DNA of 64,000 nucleotides, taken from the NCBI GenBank assembly GCA_023014485.1, contig JAJOZX010002571.1:565001-629000 (forward strand), in the 5' to 3' direction. Every line of letters begins with the position of its first letter. Positions within the stretch are counted from its first letter, which is position 1. The notes below the pieces were generated by a model. It was not told the origin of the DNA. It searched no databases and was given only the letters and a program-made list of their open reading frames with translations. This document shows, one piece after another, positions 11,472 through 22,072 of the stretch. This DNA comes from Bathynomus jamesi (lineage: Eukaryota; Arthropoda; Malacostraca; Isopoda; Cirolanidae). Position numbers and translations under genes: made by a program.

Positions 11472-11714
11472 GTCAGTTAAATTATAGATATTTATCTGGG
11501 GTGGGGGGGTTAGTTTCTCTTTCTTAGACCAATTTGATTTTTTTTTGTATGCCAGCCAAACTTGGTCTGGGCTGGGTTTCTATATTGGAATTTAGGTTCC
11601 TCCTATTTATTGGTCGAGGAGGCTTGAAATATTTTGAATTTATGGAGCTAGATTGGATTGTTAGTTGCACACTGCTATTTAGCTTGGATTCAGAACTTTA
11701 GACCTTTTGATTAG

Positions 11715-12425
11715 AGGAGCTCCTTGTCAAGGCCACTGAAGTTTGATCCAAGTTTTACCACTGGAAGGTAAGCAGAACACATTTTGAGACATAACTACTA
11801 TGTTTTTTAAGCTACAGGGAGGTAATAAATTTTCAGAATAAAGCCTTGAAATAATGTTTTTAATTTTAATGTTTTTAATTTGCAGCTGAGCATTTATAGT
11901 GTACATCAGGTTGGGAAATAAGCCTGTAGAACCCTATGATGAGTAAGTTTCAGTGAGCTTGGAAAAAGGCATATTAGCATTATACATAAAGAAATAATTA
12001 TACTTCAAGTTGTGGAATTAATAGATTGTATATTTATTCACAACTTTTATCCTCATCTTACTCTTGTTCCCTTAAAGTTCTTGTTTCCTCCAGGAACTCT
12101 TCACATGAGAGCTGATAAACTTTCTCTACATTGTTAGTGACTGTTGGTTGTCATGATGACAAAGGAAGACAAAACACGGTAGTGGTTGAGTGGCATGGTG
12201 AAAATTAACATGAATTTCATTTCCTTCTAGAACTTTTTCTTTTGTGTGTTAAAGCTAAATATGACATCACTGGATAGAACTGGGTATCAGCTTTCTGAAG
12301 CTGTATTGCCCTGTAGCTTAAAAAAAAAAGTTATTCATGAAAATGTGTTCTGCTTATCTCCTAGTGATAAAATTAGGGTCAAACTTCAGTAACCTGTCAC
12401 CTTTGACTAAGAGGTACAAAAAATT
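11715..12425. repeat. Fold-back repeat, arms about 130 bp
   Basis: 11718-11850 returns inverted at 12290-12420. The shared blocks include ACTGAAGTTTGA, GCAGAACACATTTT and TTTTTTAAGCTACAGGG. The loop of about 440 bp has no ORF. This looks like an old MITE or fold-back element in the first visible DCP2 intron. Confidence 0.6.
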
Positions 12426-12875
12426 GCACAGAAGCATATCTTTACTGTACCAACAACTGTGCTAAATTTCATTAAAATATGAGAACCTCCAGTCTAGTGG
12501 CCATTTGACCTGATATGGAAGGAATGACCCAGTAGAGTATCTTTGGCATTATCATTTTAATATAATGTTGAAGTGACATTTTAAAAAGAGTGATGTAGGT
12601 AAGATGAATATGTACTTTAAATAGTTTGTCATTACTTGTTTGGATACAGTGTGTTTGAAATACTGTGTGAAATTAGAAGTGGAAGGTGGGTTATAATGAG
12701 AATTAAGACTGAAAGATGAGAGAGAAGCAAAAAGACCAGTAAGAGTTTAAGGATTAGGATTAATAATAAAAATATGGTAAACATTTGAGGAGCCACATTT
12801 GTAGCTACCTCCTAAGTTCTGTACAGTATGTTTTAAAAGATAGAAGTTGCATTCCAGGATAAATCTTACAAAATA

Positions 12876-13130
12876 ATAATAATAATTTGGAACCATCCCA
12901 GCTCAGATTTTCTGAAATTTGGTATGCAAGCTCTGTTTACCATTCAAAGGCCAAATATAAAATTTTAAATTTATCCATTAGTTCAAAAGTTATGGCACCT
13001 CCCAAACATGGGGGAGGGGCTGTCACCCCATTATTTTGAAGTGCCATATCTTAGCTCACAATTGGATAAAAGAAAAATTTTTAAATATATTGTAAAGCTC
13101 ATAACAAAAGAAATTTAAAAGCTACTATTG
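12876..13130 (+). repeat. Left arm of a 3.9-kb spaced inverted repeat
   Basis: It matches, inverted, about 16560-16805. Shared blocks are GAAATTTGGTAT, TCTGTTTAC, CTCAAAGGCCAAATATAAA (with one mismatch), TATTTTGAAGT and CCATATCT. The arms flank LINE C and unassigned DNA. They could be the TIRs of one element with insertions, or two separate copies. Confidence 0.6.
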
Positions 13131-13149
13131 AGTAATTGGGTGAAATACT

Positions 13150-14022
13150 GTATATATAGCAAAATGCAAATATAGCTAAAGAGAACAAAAATGATGATCT
13201 CAATATTTATGGATTTGAGTAAGACATTTGATGTAATTGACAATCACATTCTCCTTAATAAATTATATTGTTACAGCTTTAGAGGAGCAATCAGTGATTG
13301 GTTTAAAAGTTATTTGTCCAATAGATATCATTTTGTAACAGTAAATAGGGTTTGCTCAATGAAAGCACTTGCCAAACATGGTGTGCCACAAGGCTCAGTT
13401 CTGGGTCTACATGTATTTTTATTAAATATAAATGACCTTCCACATTCATCAGATATAATGTTTGCAGATGATACAACTCTCTCTTTTTCTTGCAAAAATG
13501 TTAATTCAACTAAGAATATATTTAAATCAGAATTTATCAGTGTAGTGAAATGGTTGATCACCAATAAACTCTTCCTAAATATCAGTAAAACAAATTTCAT
13601 GATAAATTAAAAAAACTTCACTTTTTCTATGTGAAGGTCAAAATATGATGATAAAAACCCACTCTAATAGACAGAGTTTATTTCTACAACAGTTTCGATG
13701 CCCACTGGCATCGAAACTGTTGTGGAAATAAATGCTGTCTATTAGAGTGGGTTTTTATTATCAAATTTCATGATTTTTACTAATAAAAAAAATGTGTATC
13801 TTGATGAACTTGATGTTGATGAAATCACTGTAAAGGAGTGTACTGTAACAAAATTTCATGGTGTAATTCTAGATAACAATTTGCAATGGAGTGATCATGT
13901 AAATTATATTGTGCTAAGGATTTTGAGGAGCATTGCTATAATGTTTAAACTTAAAAATGTAGTCCCTGAACAGGTTTTATTAACTCTGTATCATAACCTC
14001 GTTCTTCCTTGTATAATGTACT
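13150..14022 (+). pseudogene. LINE C reverse transcriptase fragment
   Basis: The frame at 13191-13603 has FMDLSKTFDVIDNHILLNKL, GVPQGSVLG and MFADDTTLSF, which are motifs of a non-LTR reverse transcriptase (FADD is the catalytic pair). A 158-bp hairpin insertion interrupts the codons for KTNFMI. The same protein resumes at 13775 with FTNKKNVYLDEL and GVILDNNLQWSDHVNYI, ending around LVLPCIMYC. The copy is truncated at both ends. It is jockey/CR1-like, with clade not fixed. Confidence 0.8.
13604..13761. mobile_element. Short fold-back element with a hammerhead-like half core, 13-bp TSD
   Basis: Perfect 13-bp TSDs, CAAATTTCATGAT, lie at 13591-13603 and 13762-13774. About 110 bp inside is a near-perfect hairpin: AAAAACCCACTCTAATAGAC through GATGCC-CACT-GGCATC and back. 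A one-sided tail (TTAAAAAAACTTCACTTTTT) lies at its left. Both arms read GGCATCGAAACTGTTGT outward. Its relative at 33552-33765 shows that this is the 3' half of a hammerhead-like motif. The variable TSD and hammerhead core suggest a Penelope-type or other retro-mobilised origin (inference). Confidence 0.8.
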
Positions 14023-16559
14023 GCACCCTTGAAATGGGGGCGCGATGCTGGCAAGCGGTTTGTGTAAAGATGCATTTGCGTTACTCACCTACCGGATACT
14101 CAGTGGGGTCATGGCAGCTGTTGCTGGTTGCTGAGATGGGAGATTGAGCTGCCAGTGAGGACCACCCAGAGGGCCTTCAATTGAGTAAAAATAAATCCTT
14201 TGACTCCAGCACCACCCGCACTGCTAAGAATGAGAGAAATGAGGTGAGCAAGTTCCCAATTTTAGTATGGTTGAGATTATGTCAGATAGGTGGCCTCCTA
14301 CCAATTTGAAACTGGGTTCTCACCTTTAAGATCTCTGGGACATAGCCAGTCTGCCTCTTTTAAAGACTTACTCCTCGGCTTATGGTGGGAGGATTTAAGA
14401 AAAGTAAAATGTCCTTTGCCTAATTTAATCAATGAAACAAAAAAAATAAGACTTACAAGGTTAACTGTATCAGCAGGCAAGTTTTTACAGGTAACTAAAG
14501 AAAATATGAAAATTTTTTATTGACCATACACTAATGTGTATTCAGACCGAACTAAGCACTTGGGCAAAAAAAATATTACTACATACCAAAACAAACAAAC
14601 AACATTAGTCCTATACCATGCACAAAAATGTCAACATAAAATAAAACCATTAAATTATTGGCCATCACCAGCCCATTACCACACAAAGGAGACAAGACTT
14701 ACAGAAAAAAAGGAACTTACATAACTAATACAAAAAAAACAAAGAATATTAGACACTAGGGTAAGGTCAATGAGTGTTTACCCAAATTGTATAAGCCTGA
14801 TAAGTCCCGGATGTGTCATTTTAAACTCCACTTCATATCACAATCATTAAAGATATTCTTGGCTCAATCAGTGCAAACAAAAGCAATGCTTATAACAAAA
14901 AAATATGTGAATACTGGCTTCAGCATTTGTGCAGGTATTGGGGAAGAAAAAGCTTTGTCCAAATTCACTTCAATAAGCAAATGCCCCAGCCAAAAACAAA
15001 TCCCTAATAAAGAAAAAAAACCAATAAACATTTAGAGATTATCCCCCCAGCACTGTCATCAGTGGACCCACAGGAATCCATGAGTGCAATGATGCCAGAA
15101 AAGGGGGCAAAATTAACAATGATAATAATTAAAGTTCTAAAATTTTGGGATATGTATTTGCATTAATATGTTGCTCATAAGGCAGTTAAAGGTACAATTT
15201 AGTTCACAGCCTGAGAAAGCTCAAAATCCATTGTGATGCATATTGATAACTGAAGTTAGGTTTTTCAACAAGGTCTTTATAAAGGAAATAGGCATTCAAA
15301 AATGATTATGATATTTACATGATAATTTTAAGTGATCCAAATATGTGAGACATGGTTCTTATAGCTAATGGTTAAGCAATACAAAACACCAATGGTAAAA
15401 ACAGGACTATAGGATCACCTACCACACCATCAAGAGAAGTGAGATGCTTTCCCATCTCTAGAAATGGGCATATGACTGCCTCAAGGTTTGGATTATTCTC
15501 TATACTGAGAGAATTTCAAAGCTGTTATAATCAGGCATATGATTGCCTTGAGGTTTGGATTATTCTCTATATTGAGAGAATTTCAAATCTGTTATAATTA
15601 ATTAAAAAGAGAAGAAAAACATTTTTAGTAACTGAAGGCTTGGCTCTCTAAGAAAGCTCTGGCCCAATGGTGATTACTGAAACCTCCCAGGCCCTACTGA
15701 GGGGTTTGGGAGCTCTCAGGAATCCTTCCCAACCAAACTTGGGGTCTTAACCACACCATCTCGCTATTACTATTAATATTACGAAGAACTAGTTTAAAAA
15801 CTTTGCAATTAATTTATATAGTATAGTTTAGTTACTGGACAGTAGATTTAAAAAATACACCACACATTCATGTAAACTGTTAAAATACCCAACAAATTTT
15901 TGTATACAAATACTTTGATACTTCATACAAAAGTTTGAAATATCCAACTAATTTTATACTCTCCAGTTAATTTGTACCTTCTGCATTATTTGACAAAGGT
16001 AGAGCCCCAAAAATGTTGAATTAACAGGGTTTGAGAGTATTGCACCCCATTAACCTAAATGCTTCAAGCCTCTCCTCAACTAACTGTACATAGTTTGGTG
16101 CCTTGTTCTTAAAAAGTTCTTGATGACTGCTTTAAAGGCTTCCCATGCAACCCTTTTGGGCTGTCATTTATAACTTCTCTAATCTGTGGACCAACAAAAA
16201 CACCTTTTATCTTCACTTCACTTATTCATGAACACTTCTGTTTCAAGTATTAAAATCCTTCATCTTTCCTGTTCATTGCTTTCGTAGTGTTTCATTAGTC
16301 TGAGCTTAATGTGAAGAGGTGGTGGGTATGTATATCATCTTGGGATCAATCAGCTGTTTGATGCTCTTTTGACCACAAACAAGCTTGATGAAGTGCCCAT
16401 GCCTTAATGGCATAATTAAAATCTCTGGCCCAACTATCCTACTCACAAAGAAAGCAGCAGTAATTTGTATATCCCAGCTGTATGCCAAGAAGTGCTACAA
16501 CTTATTTTAGACATAAATAGTTCAGCTACATTTTTCATTCGGGGAGATTTTTTATATGG
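14023..16559. other. Unassigned non-coding DNA with one tandem duplication
   Basis: The segment at 14023-14240 is richer in GC than its surroundings and is probably another insertion. The rest is AT-rich, with small ORFs that I consider chance. A 67-bp unit is duplicated in tandem at 15467-15600 (GGCATATGAYTGCC...TATAATYA). Confidence 0.45.
15467..15600. repeat. 67-bp tandem duplication
   Basis: The two units start at 15467 and 15534. Both read GGCATATGA, TGCC, AGGTTTGGATTATTCTCTAT and GAGAGAATTTCAAA, with a handful of substitutions. Confidence 0.85.
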
Positions 16560-16805
16560 ATTTGTCTTTTGGTGGGAAGGGGGCAACCCTCTAAAAATTA
16601 AAATTAGACCCCAATTAAAGGCTGAGATATGGTACAGTACTTCAAAATATTGGAGTGACAGACCCTTTACCCAAGTTTTTGGAGGAAACATAACTTAACT
16701 AAATGATAGATATAATTAAAAATTTATATTTGGCCTTTGAGTAGTAAACAGAACTTGGATACCAAATTTCAAGGTAATTTGAGATGGGAAGGTTCATGCC
16801 ATTGC
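16560..16805 (-). repeat. Right arm of the 3.9-kb spaced inverted repeat
   Basis: Inverted copy of 12876-13130. Small ORFs here are by-products of the repeat. Confidence 0.6.
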
Positions 16806-17544
16806 ATGACTTGTCCTGGAATGTGCTAGAACTATTTGACCTGAAGCATAAGTATCATTGAACAAATATGTAACAAGATATAAGACTAATGAACTTCTTC
16901 AAAGAGTATGTGGACATGATTTGTAAAAGTTAGTAAGTTGATTTAATGAATGTAATCCTGTGTATTTGATGATAATCGTACATAACCTTATTCTTTGTAT
17001 TTAATTTACTGTTTACTGTCCAACATTCCCATTTTGGGACCATACATTTCAAATGCTGCACAACTTTTCACACAAAAATTGATTTTATTTTTTTTTAATT
17101 GATAAAATGTGAATGGACTCATAAATACTCAAATGAAATCATCAGCATACATATTAATTTTTTATAGCTATCCAATCTTTGATTCACATAGCCATCAGTA
17201 AAGGGTTAAAGAGTGTATTACAGTATATAATTTTGTTTTACAAGTCACCTGGAATAAAACATTGTAGGGCTTAATCTGTTTCTCATAAACCTATCAGCAG
17301 TTTGGCAAACTGCATTTACCCTTTAACCTTTCATTAAGCTCTTCCTCTTTTGTCTTAGAACATTGTCCTTAGATGACAAAATTTAATTGATTTTTATAAA
17401 TAGTGAAAAATAGGGTTGACTTTTTCATAAGATTGTTGCATATTTGAGTTCATTATTTAATGAAAAAGCATGGAGAGAGTAGATTAATTTTTTGTAAGAT
17501 AACAGCAGGTCAAGACTATAAGGTATAAGGCTATAAGGTATCTA
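16806..17544. other. Intronic AT-rich DNA, nothing recognised
   Basis: I see no ORF, repeat or RNA gene. Confidence 0.4.
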
Positions 17545-17656
17545 CAGGGTGGGCGGAAAGTAGCTCCCTATTTTGGATTGGTAAAAAAATACGTATATTA
17601 TCCATTTATTTCAGACGAAATAATATGAAAAGGTAGGCATACATGGTAGGTTTTCT

Positions 17657-18160
17657 CTAAAATTCAATGTGGGCTCCAACTCTTTCCACCAGCTTCTGGA
17701 GCCGCCCAGGAATGGCATCCACTGACTTTAGCAGGAACTCCGGCGGGATGGAGGACATGACTTCCCGAATTCGGTCCTCCAGTTCTTCCAATGTCCTCGG
17801 TTTGGTGCGGTAGACTTCTTCCTTTACCCATCCCCAAAGAAAGAAGTCGCACGGTGTCAAGTCGGGGCTCCTGGCTGGCCATTGATGTGGACCACGACGA
17901 CCCATCCAACGCCCAGGGAAGTGGGCATCCAGCCACTCACGGACAACAAGAGCGAAGTGCGGAGGGGCGCCATCTTGCATAAATATCAGATCGTCGATGT
18001 TCTCCCATGTGCTGACAACCGGCCAGACCTCGTTTCGCAACATAGCAAGGTACCGCTCAGCATTCATGGTGTTGCGCAGAAGGAACGGGCCCACAACCTG
18101 ATCTGAGGTCATACCACACCACACCGTTACACTGAACCGATTCTGCCATTTTTCAGCGGT
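17657..18160 (-). pseudogene. DD41D mariner-like transposase, C-terminal half (left copy)
   Basis: The frame reads back from the junction as KWQNRFSVTVWCGMTSDQVV, then FMQDGAPPHF and RSPDLTPCDFFLWGW. Exactly 41 residues separate the Asp of QDG from the Asp of CDF, which is the DD41D class of Tc1/mariner. The first catalytic Asp and the DNA-binding domain are missing. The C-terminal helix region ends VERVGAHIEF. The product cannot be a complete transposase. Confidence 0.85.
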
Positions 18161-18164
18161 AACC

Positions 18165-18356
18165 GTGCGACTTCTTTCTTTGGGGGTGGGTAAAGGAAGA
18201 AGTCTACCTCACCAAACCGAGGACATTGGAAGAACTGGAGGACCGAATTCGGGAAGTCATGTCCTCCATCCCGCGGGAGTTCCTGCTAAAGTCAGTGGAC
18301 GCCATTCCTGGGCGGCTCCAGAAGCTGGTGGAAAGAGTTGGAGCCCATATTGAATT
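18165..18356 (+). pseudogene. DD41D mariner-like transposase, C-terminal end (inverted right copy)
   Basis: In the correct frame the + strand reads CDFFLWGWVKEEVYLTKPR through VERVGAHIEF and a stop. This repeats the last about 63 residues of the left copy with only a few changes. The ATG-based ORF here is in the wrong frame at its start. Confidence 0.8.
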
Positions 18357-18474
18357 TTAGAGAAAACCTACCATGTATGCCTACCTTGTCATATTATTTT
18401 TTCTGAAATAAATGGATAATATACGTATTTTTTTACCAATCCAAAATAGGGAGCTACTTTCCGCCCACCCTGTA

Positions 18475-19106
18475 TTTGAAAAGTTTTAGAAAGTAAATTT
18501 TGTTAAATATTTCATCTACCATTTATAGATTATCCATTTTCTGAAGCATTATGCAACTTTATCCCATTTACATTTTTTTTAATGTTGATCAAGTGTACCA
18601 TGTTCTGTGAAATTAGCTTTGAAACAGATGGTAGCATAGTTAACTGTATATTATTGATGTGAAAATTTTGCTCAGACTTTTTTGAAACTTGAAGCTGTCT
18701 TTCATTTCAACTTCATTGTGGGTGGATGGATTTTGTTTGTAAACCAATTTTGACCTTCAGTTTAGGTTTAAATTTGTGTGTAAGAATTTGAATTTTGCCT
18801 TTAACTCTGGGTTTGACTTTTGACTATTATATAATTTGACTTTAAATTTGAATAAATTTAAACTTAAAATTCAAAAAGTAAAATCAGTGAAAGTAGAAAT
18901 TAAAATTTGAGTAAATAAAAATTGAGTTTTGAATTCACTAGTCATAGTCAAATTTATAGTTGAAATTGAAAGTTAATATTCAAAGCAGCACTTTAAAGTT
19001 GAACCCAAAACTCATTCTTTATAATTGAAAATCAGAATTCAATTCACAATTGGTTGGTTCACCATGTAAAGTGATTTCTAGTATTGTATTTGTTTTAATT
19101 TTACAG
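18475..19106. other. Intronic AT-rich DNA
   Basis: Low-complexity runs of AAATTTGA/TTCAAATTT type at about 18780-19040. No gene. Confidence 0.4.
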
Positions 19107-19238
19107 CATGTGAAAATAGAACCTGTCAAGGGTACCTTAGAAGAAATGCTTCAGGATTTTCGAGATTTTAAACACAGGGTACCAACTTACGGAGCTCTTA
19201 TACTCAATACTGATTTGAGTCAAGTTTTACTTGTACAG
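19107..19238 (+). CDS. DCP2: DCP2 exon: start of Nudix domain
   Basis: The acceptor TTTTACAG ends at 19106 and the donor CAG|GTAAAA is at 19239. The exon has 44 whole codons (phase 0 at both ends). HVKIEPVKGTLEEMLQDF is followed by KHRVPTYGALILN and QVLLVQ, which is the first strand region of the Dcp2 Nudix fold (VPTYGAIIL...VLLVQ in other animals). Confidence 0.95.
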
Positions 19239-19833
19239 GTAAAATTCTTAACCTCAATAAGTCTATTAGTCCTATAAGAATTATAAATTCACACAGTTGC
19301 ATCTTGATTTGGATATGCAGAATTGCTATTAGAACAGTGCTAAGGTAAAATTTAAATCATACAAAATGCAAGAAATTGCAGATTCAAAAATCATTTTAGG
19401 AAACAGTTTTCCAATTAATGTCTGGGTAAAACCCTTCGAACAAAAATGTAGGCCTTGGAGTAAAATATTAGTTATAAAGTATGGGCACAAGTGAGTGCTT
19501 GAGGCCATTCACTTATATAGAGTAGAAAAAACAAATTAATTGGAGAAATAGAGTTTGAGAAATGATTAGCTGTTCCAATTGATGCTTTAGCCTACTCTAT
19601 ACTATTCTTTTTCATGAGGGGTAGCATGGATTACTGAAACTGAGATGATGGCTTATTCCTGCTGCTGATCCTGTTTGTGAGGGAACTGTGTTTCCAGTCC
19701 TGAGTGAAGGGGTTATGCTATCATGTATTAAATGAAAACTGGGAGATTTTAATTCTATATGTGAAACGTTTTGGAATATTGCCCATATATATTAATTAAT
19801 TAATTAATTATATCTTTTGACATTTCTTCTTAG

Positions 19834-19917
19834 GGTTTTTGGCACAGGGCATCATGGGGCTTTCCCAAAGGAAAAATTAATGTTGAAGAAGAGCCTTTTA
19901 AGTGTGCCATAAGAGAG
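19834..19917 (+). CDS. DCP2: DCP2 exon: first half of the Nudix box
   Basis: 28 codons in phase 0; acceptor TTCTTCTTAG, donor GAG|GTAAAC. GFWHRASWGFPKGKINVEE leads to EPFKCAIRE. Joined to the next exon it completes the Nudix consensus G-x5-E-x7-RE-V-x-EE-x-G (GKINVEE, then REVLEETGY). Its glutamates bind the catalytic Mg2+ ions. No key residue is missing. Confidence 0.96.
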
Positions 19918-20067
19918 GTAAACACCTTTTAAATTTAAGATTTTTACTCTCTAATTTGGAATTGTTTTATGATTAAAATTTATTTTAGGATTCTTTCTCA
20001 AACAACTAACCTAATCCCAGTTCTGAAGAAGTCTTACTTCATTCACTGTACTGGGGCAAAATCCATG

Positions 20068-20254
20068 GTTTTGGTTTAGTGTTGAGGTATTTCATGCAGG
20101 AAAATGAAATCAGGAGTAGCAACCTTTTGCTCCAATCACTGGAGGAGCATTCTCAAGCTTCATTAACTGAAAAAACAGAGACAATCTTTTATATACCCTT
20201 AAAACTTAAAAGGCTTAAAAGGCTTAAAAAGTGAGAAGGGAGAGGGGGAGCAGG
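20068..20254 (+). mobile_element. Solo PLE terminal repeat fragment
   Basis: TATTTCATGCAGGAAAATGA, then CTCCAATCACTGGAG, GCATTCTCAAGCTT and ACAGAGA-AATCTTTTA. It matches the minus strand of 29590-29770, the region 5' of the Penelope-like element, at about 85-90% by eye. No coding part. Confidence 0.7.
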
Positions 20255-20514
20255 GAAGGAGGGGCCAAGAGCAAATGCCCACAAAAGCACCCCTCCCATA
20301 GAAGAAGAAGAGAACCAAAATCAAGGTTCAGGGTTTTTGAGATGCCAAGACACTGCATTTGAAAGATGGGAGGTCATAGACAGGAGAAAAGATGGACTGA
20401 GGAAGATTATACTGGAGTTGACTGTTTGAGTAGATGAAAGATTGAAAATACTGATTAACCCTTGCATTAGATAGTTGAAAAGAAAAGGAATGAGAAACTG
20501 TAGAAAGTCTGGTA

Positions 20515-21555
20515 CTACATGCTCTCCTTAACCCTTTTGCTGAGTAATTCTGATATTTTCAAATGGTTTTGTTTGGATATATCTGAATTACGCAATGAAA
20601 AGGTTAAAGGAGGAGGCATGCAGTTAGAAAGTTCAGAAGAGCAGTCTCCCATTATGATAGCAATATTAAAGAGAGAGCGAGGCAAGATTGTGGTGAAGAG
20701 AGAGAGAGATTGAAGACAATCAGTAAGAGGTGGGGAATTGATGAGACGAAAAGCCTTTGATTCCACCCGATCAAGTATGCCTGTGTGGTTTGAACCACCC
20801 CACACGTGAGAAGCATACTCCATACAGAGGTGAACAAGATCACTGTACAGAGAGAGCAACTGAGTCAGGGTGAAGAAACTGTGGAGGTGGTACAGCACAC
20901 CTAACCTCTCAGAAGCTGTTTTGGAAAGAGAGTATATGTGATCTTTCTAGGAAAGATCATGAGAAAAGGAAATGCCAAGAATGTTAAGAGAAGAGAAGAG
21001 GAAGGATTGAGTTGTGTGTTGTTGAAGGTAAGGGGATCCAGTCATGTGGAAGATTGTGATGAGTAGACAGATGGAGGAACTGAGTTTTTTGAGGCATTGA
21101 AAGCCACAAGGTTTTCTCTGCTCCAATCAGAAGTCAGGTGCTCCATAGCTGTACAATGTGAATCATGTCATGGAGTGACTGTTGAGAGGGATGCTTTGGC
21201 AAGTGGGTGGAGAAGTGAAGAGTGGAATCATCAGCATAGGAGTGAATAGGACAGGAAGTGCAAATTAAAAGATCATTAATAAGTAAAAGGAAAAGAGTGG
21301 GTGACAGGAAGGACAGAACCCTGAGGAACACCACTGTTAATAGCTTTAGGAGAAGAATAGTGGCCGTCTACAACTGCAGCTATATATCAGCTAGAAAGGA
21401 AATTAGAGATGAAGGCACAGATAAAAGGATAGAAACTGGAGGAGGACAGTTTGGAAATTAAAGATTTGTGTCAGACTCTATCAAAAGCTTTTAATATGTC
21501 TAGCACAACAGCAAAAGTTTCACCAAAGTCCTGAAAGGAGGATCTCTACAGAAGC
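20515..21555 (-). pseudogene. LINE A reverse transcriptase, palm and thumb part
   Basis: The two frames are 21334-21134 (SFLSPTLFLLLINDLLICTS, HSYADDSTLHF) and 20898-20515 (SFFTLTQLLSLYSDLVHLCM, ASHVWGGSNHTG, VESKAFRLINSPPLTDCLQ, SELSNCMPPP). The catalytic YADD is kept, but frameshifts and the nested insertion make it non-functional. The wording of these motifs is typical of abundant retrotransposon proteins I remember from decapod crustaceans (memory, not a search). Confidence 0.78.
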
Positions 21556-22035
21556 TAAGGCTAACAAAAACCCTAAGTTCCACTCTAAGGTTAGCCCGAG
21601 AGAAAGAAGAAAGTAAGGGGTTAAAAGAAGAGAATAAGGGGTTAAGTAAGTAGCAAAACCTATCACTCATGGGTTAAAATTCATTCAGAAAAAGAGAAAG
21701 AAAGACACCATCATCATCCGCCAGCCACTGCCGACAAGTCAAAAAAATAGTTGAAGAGAATACTTCCAGCTGTTGCAGACTGGTCCTCCACTCCATAGGG
21801 AGGTAGAGGATGCAGCCCACTCTGCCGGAAAGGGGTGAAAGATGAAAAGAAGTAAAATAAGAACGCATTACAAACCATGCAACACATCCTTAACTCAAAC
21901 ACTATCATACCATGCAATCTACAGACATGCAGTGAAGAGTTACGGACATGCAAATAAGGAGAGAGGAGAAAAAAAAAGAATAACAAAAGGTGGGTTAGTT
22001 TATGCTATGAGCTACATCTAAGTTTGTCTTAGTCT

Positions 22036-22038
<3 letters not shown>
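21556..22038. other. Unassigned DNA between LINE A and the LINE B tail
   Basis: Purine-rich segment, at or next to the start of the nested insertion in LINE A. No gene. Confidence 0.35.

Positions 22039-22072
<34 letters not shown>

Larger units (their letters stand above)
17545..18472. mobile_element. Fold-back DD41D mariner-like element
   Basis: It is flanked by TA (17543-17544 and 18473-18474). The outer ends CAGGGTGGGCGGAAAGTAGC are perfect inverted repeats. The inverted similarity does not stop at the TIR. Arms of about 315 bp (17545-17859 and 18161-18472) both contain the transposase 3' coding end, and the roughly 300 bp between them is transposase sequence belonging to the left copy only. 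So two 5'-truncated copies are joined head to head, each with a 3' TIR. Total length is 928 bp. Confidence 0.9.

Noticed and set aside
13650..13758. Strong hairpin resembling a bacterial terminator or a microRNA precursor
   Set aside because: It has TSDs and a dispersed relative at 33552-33765, so it is a mobile fold-back element.
14023..14160. GC-richer segment with an A-box-like word (TGGCAAGCGG), possible tRNA or SINE
   Set aside because: No matching B box or fold was found, so it is left as unassigned.
22039..22072. Poly-T run as a Pol III terminator
   Set aside because: Its position at the 3' end of a minus-strand LINE B makes it the complement of a poly(A) tail.
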